In this document: positions 1-9,800 of the stretch, one piece after another | How the letters are laid out: the number at the start of each line of letters is the position of its first letter | How positions within the stretch are numbered: the first letter of the stretch is position 1 | Origin: Hormiphora californensis | Taxonomy: Eukaryota > Ctenophora > Tentaculata > Cydippida > Pleurobrachiidae | Length of the DNA stretch: 64,000 nt | Direction: 5' to 3' | Assembly: GCA_020137815.1 (NCBI GenBank) | Contig: CM035360.1 | Location: 1,060,577 to 1,124,576 of the forward strand | Notes under the pieces: model-generated | Database searches by the model: none | Seen by the model: the letters and a program-made list of their open reading frames with translations, nothing else | What the model was told of the DNA's origin: nothing | Made by a program: the position numbers and the translations under genes

Positions 1-842
1 ACTTTCTGAGACCCAACAGATTTCTGAAGCCCAACAACTTTCTGAGACCCAACAGCTTTTTGAGACCCAACAGCTTTCTGGGACCCAACAGCTTTCTGAG
101 GCCGAACAGCTTTCTGAGACCCACCAATACCAATACCGTCTTCATCATCATCACGTTCACTACTAGGATTCCTATCCTTTTCACATTTGTGATAGTGCAT
201 CATAGGCCAAGGAACAAACAAAAAACATCGAGGGCATACAGGATTATAGTTATTTCTAGGCTGAGATTTGTCAACGAGTTGAGGTTTTTGTTGAGACCCA
301 CCAGCTTCCTGAGACTTGGCAACTTTTTGAGACCCTTGAGTTGCATTTTGAGACCAACTCGATTCACCAGTCTTTTGAGAAGATTCACCAGTCTGTTGAG
401 AAGATTCACCAGTCTGTTGAGAAGATTCACCAGTCTTTTGAGAAGATTCGCCAGTCTTTTGAGAAGACTCACTTGTCTGTTGAGAAGATTCACTTGTCTT
501 TACGTTGCAAGATGTTTTACTTTTGTTATCCGGAGGAACGAGGTGGTTCTTCTGGACAATTTGGTTCATTTTTTCATCATCATTGCCCTCCTCAGGATCA
601 CCAATTTTACATCGATGGGGCTGTTGTGACGAAACCAAAGTTGAGCAGTATGGGCATTTTGGAAGGATAATTTCCGGACACCTTTTAATGTGGAGCTCCT
701 GGAGATTCTTGTGCGAAGGTAGCAGTTTACTGCAATGGGGACAGAAAACTGCATTGGTCGGCTGCTCATTTTTACACTTGTGTTTACGCAGTTTTTTCAG
801 TGTCCTGAATTCCACAGGACAACTGGGACATTTGTGTTTCAT
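1..842 (-). CDS. C2HC zinc-finger protein with two internal repeat blocks (3' end outside window)
   Basis: The minus strand is open from an ATG at 842 (in-frame TAA just upstream) to the window edge, giving at least 280 residues with no stop. The first 80 residues hold three Cys-X2-Cys...His-X(n)-Cys modules (CPSC...HKC, CPHC...HIKRC, CPYC...HRC), and a fourth (CPRC...HYHKC) lies near residues 200-225. They look like C2HC zinc fingers. Between fingers 3 and 4 is a 7-residue repeat, about six copies of GESSQ(K/Q)T. After finger 4 comes an acidic stretch and then a 6-residue repeat, VGSQKA, running off the edge. The repeats are nearly identical at DNA level (21-bp and 18-bp units), so they expanded recently. 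Long plus-strand frames here are shadows of these repeats. I do not recognise the family. DNA, RNA or protein binding through zinc is inference from the fingers only. Confidence 0.72.
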   Translation of the reverse strand, partial: MKHKCPSCPVEFRTLKKLRKHKCKNEQPTNAVFCPHCSKLLPSHKNLQELHIKRCPEIILPKCPYCSTLVSSQQPHRCKIGDPEEGNDDEKMNQIVQKNHLVPPDNKSKTSCNVKTSESSQQTSESSQKTGESSQKTGESSQQTGESSQQTGESSQKTGESSWSQNATQGSQKVAKSQEAGGSQQKPQLVDKSQPRNNYNPVCPRCFLFVPWPMMHYHKCEKDRNPSSERDDDEDGIGIGGSQKAVRPQKAVGSQKAVGSQKAVGSQKVVGLQKSVGSQK

Positions 843-1688
843 TTCCAAATGAGGCAATTTAGTTTATCATAGAGTTAAGTTGGGGGATGGTGAAGGACTG
901 CCTTGGCTCCAGATAAGTAGTGGTCGCCATTTGTAGCTAGAGAGGGTTATATGTTGGGCTGTTAAATAATTGGGCATTTGAAAAAATAGACAATTAGTAC
1001 ATCGAATTTTCACCCGAATGCATAGATGTCTTTTTGGAAAAAGTATCTGAGCGAATGCCGTTAGAATGTGTTTAGAATTCACCCCCGGGGATAATTAGTG
1101 GAGAATAATATTATTCAGTAGGTTAAGGAGCAATATAAAATGAACCCACACAAACTCTACAAGTAAACAAAACTCCAAAACTCTAATCTGATAAAGAATT
1201 ATCTTCCTAAGGTAAAGAAGAATATTATTTATAACTCAGAGAGGCAAGGGTCGAAGCTACACACACATGAGAAAGCTCTGGAAACACAATGTGTGCGTGG
1301 TAGAAATTGAGAGAGAGATAGCAGTAAGGGCGACATTCTGAGTGAATATATATCTGGAATCGAGCCAACGTATCGACATTTGAAGCAGAGAATAACAGAC
1401 TATACTCTATCACATCAAACTGTATGTAAAATGTTTCCATCTTGGGCAAAGGTGTGGTTTGAGACTTGAATATAATGGGCACTACATCAAGTATGGGATG
1501 AATAACAACATGATCGATATAGTTAAGAAGCGACGAAAGCTACAGAACAAAGAGTAGTGTACTAGTGTCTGTCAACTGCAGCAGTACAACAAAATTTACA
1601 CATCAAATACATTCTGAATCGAAAATTGGGTCTGTTTTTTCAGTAGACCGAATACAAGTAGAAGTTTCAAATTAATCGATTGCAGATT
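843..1688. other. Intergenic spacer between zinc-finger gene and kinesin 3' end
   Basis: This AT-rich stretch has no coding pattern I can support. It lies between the 5' end of the zinc-finger gene and the 3' end of the kinesin gene, both on the minus strand, so it should hold the kinesin 3' UTR and the zinc-finger promoter. A short minus-strand frame at 1225-1482 shows no recognisable protein. Confidence 0.4.
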
Positions 1689-4145
1689 TCAGGTATAGTA
1701 AGACCATCGTTGAGATGGTAAGCTGCACGCTGAAAATCTAAATCAAAATTTGTGTAAAAACATATCTACACGAACAAACAAACAATCTATCTCACAAACC
1801 TGTTGAGTTGATTTCCTCCATCTTTGCGAGTTGAGCCTCCAACTCCTCGATCCTCTTGGCCTTGCCAGCCCACAACTCCCTTTCCCGATCCAATACCTGC
1901 TGAATCTCCTCACACTCCTTCTCTTTGTTCGTCATCAGGGAGTCAAACTGAAACAGCAAACAGTGTCAGATAAATGATCTTCAAATCACACTTGAATTGT
2001 ACAATTCGTGCCGGTACATCACACAAATACCACTCAAGTCACGATTCATAATTTCTATCCAATATCATTTGCATTCACAATATTCTAATTATGTACAGTC
2101 GGACCCCGATTTACCGGGATGCTCGGGGGAAAGGGTTTTGCCCGGTAAATCGGGGTGCCCGGTATATCGGGGTCAAATACCGTTAATTTCCTATATCGGG
2201 GGAATTTTATCCTCCCGGTAAATCGGGGTTCCGGTAAATCGGGGCCCGGTAAATCGGGGTCCGACTGTACCTGTAACGATTTGTTCCGTACAATGTCAGA
2301 CAACTCCTCCTGTAACTCATCAACCTGGGAATTGTAATTAAATTAATTAATTAAATTGGGTAGAGTTATCAGGGTTTCACAAGAGTTATCATTTTCAGAG
2401 TGATATATTGTCAAATTACTATTATTACTACTAATTACTACTAATATTATTGACCTGTTTATTCTTCTCCAACAACTGAGCCTGGACTTTAGTTAACCGC
2501 TCCCTCAGGTCAGCAGCTGATTCGTTCTCTTTGTTGGAGTCACCAGTAGTAGGTGTGTTCTGGGAGGTAGAGAGTACCTGGTAGAGAGGAAGAGAGGGCA
2601 TGCAGGGAGGGATAAAGATATTTGTCATGCGAATTGAGATCAATGAAGCCATGCAAAGCCGTAGTATAACTTAGCTGTCCCCAAATTTAACGCAAGATGA
2701 AATATTTCCAGTAGATAATAAAAATGGGACTAAAATCATGAGAAATTCCAAGTTTTGGTTGTTCCACATACCTTCTGAAGGGCCTGTAACTCAGATTTTA
2801 ACTGGGAAATAATGCCTGCCATTTCTCCCACGTGACCCTTCAGTTCTGCTATCTCCACATCCTTTTCCTTTACACACTTCTCCGCAGTGACCAGCTTCCG
2901 AATTGCTACTGATTTCTCATTTTGTAGCTTTTCTAACTCTTCCGAATGCCTTGAACCTGGGATATATAATAGGATATATAATAGGGGATAATATAGGATA
3001 TATAATAGGGGATAATATAGGATATATAATAGGGGATAATATAGGATATATAATAGGGGATATATAATAGGGGAGGTGTGTGTGTGTCAGGAGTGGTGAC
3101 AGTTGAGGTGTAAACTGTAAACCCATAATTAGGAGCAGCCACAAATGAGGTGCTGAGTATGCACATAGTTGATAGTAGAGTCGATAACTATATCGACCCC
3201 TCCCAATTGTTCCAGTTTTTGTCGAGGCTCCAAACAGATGTAACAAAAAATGGAACAATTGAGAGGGGTCGATGTAGTTATCGACTCTACTAACAGGAAT
3301 GTAGTGTATCAAACATTGTTACAGCAACCATTATCCCCAAATTAAAACTTACCAATGTCATTCTGTTCCAGTTTGTCTTTGGTCATCTGCTCAATGATAG
3401 CTATCTTCTGAGTCAGTTCTGCACTTCCCTGTTGACACCTAACTTCTAGCTGGTCTACCACCGTCTGTAGTTTCTCAATCTGTGCCGGGAGAATTGTTTG
3501 ATATATCGAATTGTTAGACTACAAATTGAAACACTCGTGTTCCTTGAGCATCCCAATAAATCGGGGTCCGACTGAACTAACATCCACTGCCAACCGGTGA
3601 AATTTTACCTGTCGTGCCTTGTCCAACTTTGCATCATTACATTCTTTCTCCCAGAATGTTGTGAGTCGTGTAGCCTCCTCTACATCCTTGAACAGGGTGT
3701 TAACCTCCCCCTCCTTCTCTATCAGCTGTTTAGCATACCTGCAGGTGAAGAGGAGTACATTGGTTACAAGCACAGTGATTCACCGGACTCCGCGGAGAAA
3801 GGGTTTCAGCCCGTTAGATCGAGGTCCAGTTAACAATTTGGGAACGATTGGGTCACAGATAACCTGATGACTGAGTACTTTGAACCCGTTTAAACAAGTA
3901 ATTTTAGAACAAATTTAAAAGTTTTAGACCCCATTTCTTCTAAAATTACCTATCTTTCTCCTCATTGCTATCATTATACAGCTGCTGAGTTGTTTTCAGC
4001 TCCAGCTTGGCATGGAACAGTTTCTGATCAGTTTCCTCCCTGAACCCAGAGTATTCCTCCCGGCATTTCTTGTATTCTTCCTTGGACCGTTGGATTTCTG
4101 CTTTCAAGTTCGCCACCGTCTCTTCAAGTTCACGCTCCGCGGTTC
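1689..4145 (-). CDS. KIF20A: KIF20-like kinesin, coiled-coil tail exons 14-21
   Basis: These are eight minus-strand exons with GT-AG borders and compatible phases: 4145-3950, 3738-3609, 3479-3353, 2956-2772, 2559-2455, 2324-2271, 1947-1800 and a likely terminal exon 1729-1689 ending in TGA. The translation is charged heptad sequence (for example YAKQLIEKEGEVNTLF and SEELEKLQNEKSVAIRK), broken by a polar NTPTTGDSNKENES hinge, as expected for a dimerising kinesin tail. The first tail exon needs one carried base, exactly what motor exon 13 (ending 6612) leaves. Joined, the coding length is 2622 nt (873 residues), close to vertebrate KIF20A (about 890). The link across 4146-6611 spans the nested MFS gene and is inferred from phase. 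The last exon, which adds only 13 residues, is the weakest call. Confidence 0.75.
2096..2267. mobile_element. Pogo/Tigger-like palindromic MITE in kinesin intron
   Basis: The ends are CAGTCGGACCCCG and its reverse complement, flanked by TA on both sides (2094-2095 and 2268-2269). The interior repeats GGTAAATCGGGGT-type modules in both orientations. The terminal sequence and TA target are typical of pogo/Tigger elements. The right-hand TA is part of the GTA splice donor of the kinesin exon ending at 2271. Confidence 0.7.
2957..3075. repeat. AT-rich tandem repeat, about 24-bp unit
   Basis: About four copies of a unit built from GGATATATAATAGGGGAT lie directly upstream (minus sense) of the kinesin exon acceptor at 2956. 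They are intronic. Confidence 0.75.
3175..3292. mobile_element. Short palindromic MITE in kinesin intron
   Basis: An inverted repeat with arms of about 40 bp begins GTAGAGTCGATAACTA and ends with the complement, with GAGGGGTCGAT/ATCGACCCCTC inside. The loop is about 38 bp. It lies in the intron between exons 2956-2772 and 3479-3353. I could not define a target duplication. Confidence 0.65.
3551..3575. repeat. Remnant of the pogo-like MITE family
   Basis: The block AAATCGGGGTCCGACTG matches one end of the pogo-like palindromes at 2096, 8253 and 57710. No partner end is clear; a degraded similar block follows near 3776-3830. Confidence 0.45.
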
Positions 4146-4489
4146 CTGGTGTGAAATATGTATTGGGGTAGTATGGACTAACGAGTGGCAACTAAAAATT
4201 GTCACTAATTTCAAACGACTGTATAATTTTTCCCTTCTGAGATAAAGCTTCGAGCCAGTGATAGAAAGATTTTTCAGACATTTTTAAATCAGAAGAATGA
4301 GAAAGTTCATTTTCAATGCGATATCGCATCATTTCCTCTTGACCCACCAAAGCATGTTATAGTACGTGAAATCTACACACTTTTCTAGTTTTCAGTTTAA
4401 CACCTACGACCTAGTATTATTCTCATGTAGCACAAGTCATGTATGCCATATATATTTCGATCTTCAACATTTAAATATTCCAACTTCCT

Positions 4490-4660
4490 GAGAATAGCAA
4501 GCAGGCACGTGTACCTGGTTTTTCACACTCCTTCTTTAGGTGTAGCAAGCAGGGGAAAACTCGGTTTACTATCAACTGTGTTAGAGCTATCATTCAACGT
4601 TGCCATGGCGACAGTGTAGCAAGCAGGGGAGACGGACGCTAGGTCGCAACCCAGCAAGCA
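4490..4660. repeat. Duplicated MFS coding fragment in a short AGCAAGCAGGG repeat array
   Basis: Positions about 4556-4612 copy about 55 bases of the MFS coding sequence at 5399-5455 (CTCGGTTTACTATCAACTG onward) with a few substitutions. The fragment is bracketed by AGCAAGCAGGGG words at about 4497, 4544, 4617 and 4653. It lies upstream of the gene it came from and has no open frame of its own. Confidence 0.7.
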
Positions 4661-4998
4661 AGTATGTGTTTTTATTCCAACAGTCCTCACTTGATATGTC
4701 GTGATTTTCACTTAAATACATATTTTCACTCTCCTTCTTCATTGATAGCTTGGGCAGATCTTGATTCAGTTGTTAATCTTGTTAATGTGAGAGACAGTGC
4801 CGAACATGATGGATCTCTCTATCTATCTACGGAGTTTTATGTTCAACATATAGTGACCTGGTTGTTGTCATATCCATTATCCAGTTTATTGTCTTTGTGT
4901 TTATCCCTTTGTTTATTAGGCCCCAACATGATGGATGAGCGAAGACTACTAGCAGGGTGCGCTATGAACTAAACAGAACACACGCCCTACAGATTAAC

Positions 4999-6447
4999 AT
5001 GTCTCTTTCCTCAGCTCGGAGTGTTATCTTCTTCCTCGCAGGGTGCGGGATGATCATATCTCAGAACATCCTCCTAACGCTGCCAATGCCATTCCTAACC
5101 AGTGAAATATCTCTTCGATACAACTTCTCCACGACTGTATCAGGCATTGCCACCGGTCTCTACCCCCTCTCTGGTTGTATATTCTCAGTTCTAGCCCACT
5201 ATTTTACCCGGTTTGACACTCCCTCCTTCCTTCTTGTCACTGCTCCTGTTCCACTCCTTGCCAGCGTGGTGTTCTACCTTCCTCTCAGCAGAGGAATGTT
5301 TATCACCGTTGTCATGGCAACTCGTGTGATTCTCGGTATGTATGAAGCCGTGACTGAGCCCAAAGTCGTCGCCAAGATGGCAGAAATGTTTCCTGATAAA
5401 CTCGGTTTACTATCAACTGTGTTAGAGCTAGCATTCAACGTTGCTATGGCGATAGGACCGTTTCTAGGGGAATGGCTGTATACACGGGGTGGGTTTAAAC
5501 TCGCTATCGCAGCTGCTGGAGCTCTGGTGTTCAGCATGGCTGTTACCTGTTCAATCATCTTCCGTTCAAGTACTACACAGCAGAGAATAATTTCATCTGA
5601 GAGGAAGGGGCTGCTGGGGGAGTCTTCCGAGGACGAAGAGGAGACTTCAGAAGACGAGGATGACGAGGAAGTATCATCAACCCTTGGAATATCACCCCTC
5701 TACTCTGTACCAGTGGGAAGCGGGGATGCACCACTCGACTACTCCGTACCAGTTGAGGGGACACCAGAAGATGCACCACTCTACTCCGTTCCAGTCGTTC
5801 TACTCGGTATAATCGTGCTAGGAGTGGTTGTAAGTAGTGAGGTGTTTATTTCCTCATTCCTTACTGTCTACTTCGCGGATGTATACGGTAAAAGTGAGGC
5901 GGTTACAGGGACTGTAATGATGATAACTGGTGTAATTGATATTGCGGTAACCGTGACAATCGGATTCCTGACTGATCATGGTCTCTCCAGATCTGTTACC
6001 CTGGTTACAGGACTCATCCTGACATCACTCTCCTGTACATTCCTTGATACCAGAGTCATCCTTCCTACCGATATCACAGCTTCCTTCATCCTATCCTGTG
6101 TACTGTTTACCCTATTTGAGATATCAGCAGGTGTTGTCCAGGTCAGCATCCTGCCACTCCTGATCCAACACCATGGTGGTGACGATGTTGCCATGGCCAC
6201 GGAACGCATGTCAAGTGTCTTCAATATCAGTTACTTCGCTGGATCGTTTCTGGGTCCAGTTGTTTATGGTACTATTCTAAACTATTGTTCCTACTCGTGG
6301 AGTTTCGGAATGGCAGGAGTTGCTGTGGGGATTGTGCTCGTGGGGGTGGTACAGCAACAGTGGTTTGGAGGATCGGGAATATTGTTAAACCCAAAGATAT
6401 TATCTGATACACAATCAGAGATTAATCAAACGGACCAAAAATTATAA
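4999..6447 (+). CDS. Major facilitator superfamily transporter, intronless, nested in kinesin intron
   Basis: One open frame gives about 482 residues from ATG 4999. An earlier ATG at 4957 would add 14 polar residues; I prefer 4999 because the hydrophobic first helix follows at once. Around twelve membrane segments are visible in two halves. The central loop is strongly acidic (GESSEDEEETSEDEDDEE) and followed by a repeated LYSVPV-type motif. RVILGMYEAVTEPKVVAKMAE after helix 4 and NVAMAIGPFLGEWLY in helix 5 resemble the SLC18/vesicular amine family, especially SLC18B1-like proteins, so proton-coupled transport of a small cation is possible; the substrate cannot be read from sequence. The gene is on the opposite strand inside the intron between kinesin exons 13 and 14. 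Lack of introns beside a 21-exon host suggests retroposition. Confidence 0.85.
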   Translation: MSLSSARSVIFFLAGCGMIISQNILLTLPMPFLTSEISLRYNFSTTVSGIATGLYPLSGCIFSVLAHYFTRFDTPSFLLVTAPVPLLASVVFYLPLSRGMFITVVMATRVILGMYEAVTEPKVVAKMAEMFPDKLGLLSTVLELAFNVAMAIGPFLGEWLYTRGGFKLAIAAAGALVFSMAVTCSIIFRSSTTQQRIISSERKGLLGESSEDEEETSEDEDDEEVSSTLGISPLYSVPVGSGDAPLDYSVPVEGTPEDAPLYSVPVVLLGIIVLGVVVSSEVFISSFLTVYFADVYGKSEAVTGTVMMITGVIDIAVTVTIGFLTDHGLSRSVTLVTGLILTSLSCTFLDTRVILPTDITASFILSCVLFTLFEISAGVVQVSILPLLIQHHGGDDVAMATERMSSVFNISYFAGSFLGPVVYGTILNYCSYSWSFGMAGVAVGIVLVGVVQQQWFGGSGILLNPKILSDTQSEINQTDQKL

Positions 6448-6512
6448 TCCATTTGAAACAATTTTTACAGATTTGAAATGTTACTTGTCACCCAATTTAC
6501 AAAATTAAGTAT

Positions 6513-6571
6513 CTAATGATAATTAATCAGCTCCAGAATCTTGATCCTGTCGAGCGCTTTACCAGAAATCC
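6513..6571 (-). other. Possible alternative terminal exon of the kinesin
   Basis: An acceptor-like CTTGTAAAG precedes 59 bases that continue the phase of the exon ending at 6612 and end in TAG after GISGKALDRIKILEL plus a few residues. If used, the kinesin would end here as a tail-less protein of about 565 residues, converging on the MFS gene stop 65 bases away. The longer form is better supported by tail phase and total length. Confidence 0.3.
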
Positions 6572-6611
6572 CTTTACAAGCAAAGATAATGATAATTATG
6601 CATCTTCTTAC

Positions 6612-6769
6612 CGGAATTAGCGGTGTTTTGGTTGCGAGCCTGTCTGACCTTGTCCTTCAGTTCATCGATAACAAAACTGTAATACTCCTGCAGATCATTC
6701 TCCATTCCTTCCTGGTACTCTCTCTCCCTGTCTTTCACCTGGTGATATATTTGTTTAGTTAAAACCCGT

Positions 6770-6812
<43 letters not shown>

Positions 6813-9800
6813 TGAGCACTGGAATTAAAAAAATTAAAAAAATGGATGCTTACCCTTTCAATTTCCTCTCGGTGATTCTTCCTCATTTCCCTAAACCTCT
6901 CCTGGACCTCCTCAGTCACTTCTTCCCTTATTCTACACCTGCAAAATACAAGGTAGTTCAGTTAGTTAGATCAGCTGTGTGGGATTAGTTGTACGTTGTG
7001 GGATATAACTCATCTCACTAGTCACTGTACTATGGTGCAAAACTGCAAAGGTGTACTCACTCAAAGTCGAGTAGATCAACTTGGGCCTGTCCGTCATCAT
7101 GAGTACCCGCGGATTGTGGGCGTGGTATTAGGAGTGCCTGGGGGAAAGGACACATTTGAAATCAAGGCAAAAAACAATAGCTATCAATTGAAAAACAAAC
7201 AGTACGAAAAAGTTCAAAAATAGTACCGATGACGTTGTTTAGATCCTCCAGACGCAGCAATCACAAACAAACAGAGTCTGAACGAAAGAACTACATGATT
7301 CACACAACCTACCTCACTAGCCAGGGCAGAGAACTTCAAAGCGTGGATAGATTCATCATAACACTCGGTGGAGGGGTTCACGCATACAATCATACTTAAC
7401 CGACCATCACCCGACAGGAAGTTCTTGAACAACTTGGTCAACTTGCTTTCCCGGTAAGGTACAATCTGACCGGATCCCCTGTGTAAATAACGTCACGTGA
7501 GGCCCATATATGGATTTACAAGTCACGTTATGCCCAAATATGGATTTTAAAAGTCACGTAATGCCCATATATGGTGTTCTGATGAGAAACTTACCCTGTT
7601 CGTCCCCTAAATCTGGAGTTATGTCGGAGGGATGCAATACACTTCCCCAAGGTTAGCAGTGATGTGTTGATGTTACCCGCTTCCTTAAGTCTCTGCCCCA
7701 CTGCGTGGGTCTTGCCATGTCTCTCACTACCAGCCAGGTCAACAAATGTTATCCTGGAGAAATGTTAATTAATTAATTAATTAACTAGATAATTAAGAAC
7801 AAGTTAGTATTGAATCGAGTGGAAGACTAAGTGGAGTAAACTGTGTAGTGTGTTGTCCCTTTTTACAGTTTTGTCCTACTTCACCTATCATTCTTCACCG
7901 AGGAGGACTATGTATGTACAACAATCGGTAAATTGGGGTGCCCGATATTACGATTATGAGGGAGGACCGGTAAATTGAGGGGGTCGGTAAACATTGTTTA
8001 AACAACTAATGTATCCTTATTAAACCACTTACTGTGTGCATCGTGATTGTTGGGACGCAGTATTTGTCCCAATGATGCTTATCTTGAAAATAGCATGGGA
8101 TCTACTGGAGTTCTGGTTCATACTTGTCGCTGCTTTCTGTAATTAATTAAAGAGTTAAGTAGGCATTTCTGTAATCATCGAGTAATTTAATAACCACTGA
8201 TTCAGAAAAACTCTGTTCATTAGGGGGTTTCCAGAACACAGTCAGACACGTACAGTCGGACCCCGGTAAATCGGGGTCCGACTGTATAATCAGATCAGAA
8301 TTTGAAACCCGGGACCCAGTGCCAAAAACCCAAAAGAAACCCACCCCCCCCCAGTGGAACCATCTCCTACCTTTCGGTTCCGTTGCCCGTACAGTAGGGC
8401 TCTGCTGGCCTCTGCAAACGACGTCACCTCCAGGTGTGTGGCGCCCTTTACGTAACTACTCATGTTGTAATCTTCACCCAGCCGCAGGGTCGGTCTGTCT
8501 TTCGGTTTTATCTCACCTGATGAGGGAGAGGGGACATAAAGGTTCTTGGGATTATAAAATTAATTCCTGGAATTAGGTTATTGCTTCCTAGGATTAGGGT
8601 ATTGGACATAGGAGCCCTTGCAACTATCCCTTGGCTTCAGGATCCAAGAACATGGGGATATCCTGGGACCCCCTGAAAGCTCCTGGTTATTCCCAGGATA
8701 CAAGATTTTTCCCAGGATATGAATTTGTTCTAAAGGGAGATTGGTAATGAAATTACCCCTCCGCGCCAGCGCCCCAGTGGGCGCGAAATATTAGGGGTGA
8801 CTTCGTAACCAAAAAGGGAGAGAGGGTCGAGCAAAGCAAGGAAGACTCTAAAAATTTAATTGGCCCGGCGTACTGAACCAATTAGTTTGATAAACAGCCC
8901 CCACAGGGCTACTATGTCGGGGGCATGTTTGGGGGGGATGTTTGGGCATGTCAGATGTTGGGGGCAAGTTTGGACAAGTTCACACCTGCTTCAGGGGGCG
9001 GTTGGAGTAGATCGTAGATGTTCTCATTGTACAGCTCCAGATAACTGACCCACACACTGTACTCTACATCCTGTTCGTTGCTTAGTTGAACCAGGACATT
9101 GTCCGTTATCTGGTAACTCTGGTTGTCACCCACTGGGAGAGAGAGGGGAATTAGGGGCTACAAAAAAAATGAAGAGAGCTGTCCCCGTTGTTACCATAGC
9201 AACCAAAGGGGATAAGGAAGGGATGGAATTGACAACATTTTGGGAACATTGTGTGTTTTAGGGAACAGGGGGACATGATTGGGAACTGATTAGTAACTGA
9301 CTTACAAGCAGCAGTAGAGTCAGCGGTACTACCGAGATTACATTGGATTGAGTTGCTGTCAGTCATCCCGGATATCTCCAAATCCTGCACCAGGGGGGCT
9401 TTATTATTTGAAAGAAATGACAAACATAAAATAAATATTGTATATAAACTCGTTCGTTACGTTGCAGTTCGTTTCAGGATTGCTTGTCCCAGACACCGAT
9501 ATAAGGGCTCTTCCCCTCGCTAAAATGCCTCATATACCAATATTCGAGCAGTGGCTTGTTGTAATACCTTGCCTGGCTAGACTGTGTTTCGGGCGCCCCG
9601 CACAAATGTAAAGGGAGGGTTAGAACATAACAAGTAATACCCATATAAAATATAAAGGAGGTCTTTTCCGGACTACATGGTGAAATTTACCCATATCATA
9701 TCATACTATTATTAAAGCAAATAGGGAAATCCCATGTCCCGTTTTTTTGACCAAATATGGCATTTTGCACGTGCAGGTTTAGAGGTGGAGTACTATAGCT

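Noticed and set aside
60-670. Plus-strand frames over the left-edge repeats (Phe/Thr/Ser/Leu-rich and EKIHQS-rich)
   Set aside because: They are antisense shadows of the minus-strand zinc-finger ORF; only the minus frame has zinc-binding motifs and runs past the window edge.
1225-1482. Extra kinesin tail exon
   Set aside because: No acceptor in phase and no coiled-coil character; the terminal exon at 1689-1729 fits phase better.
5274-6224. Minus-strand frames inside the MFS gene
   Set aside because: Antisense to a well-supported membrane protein; no domain.
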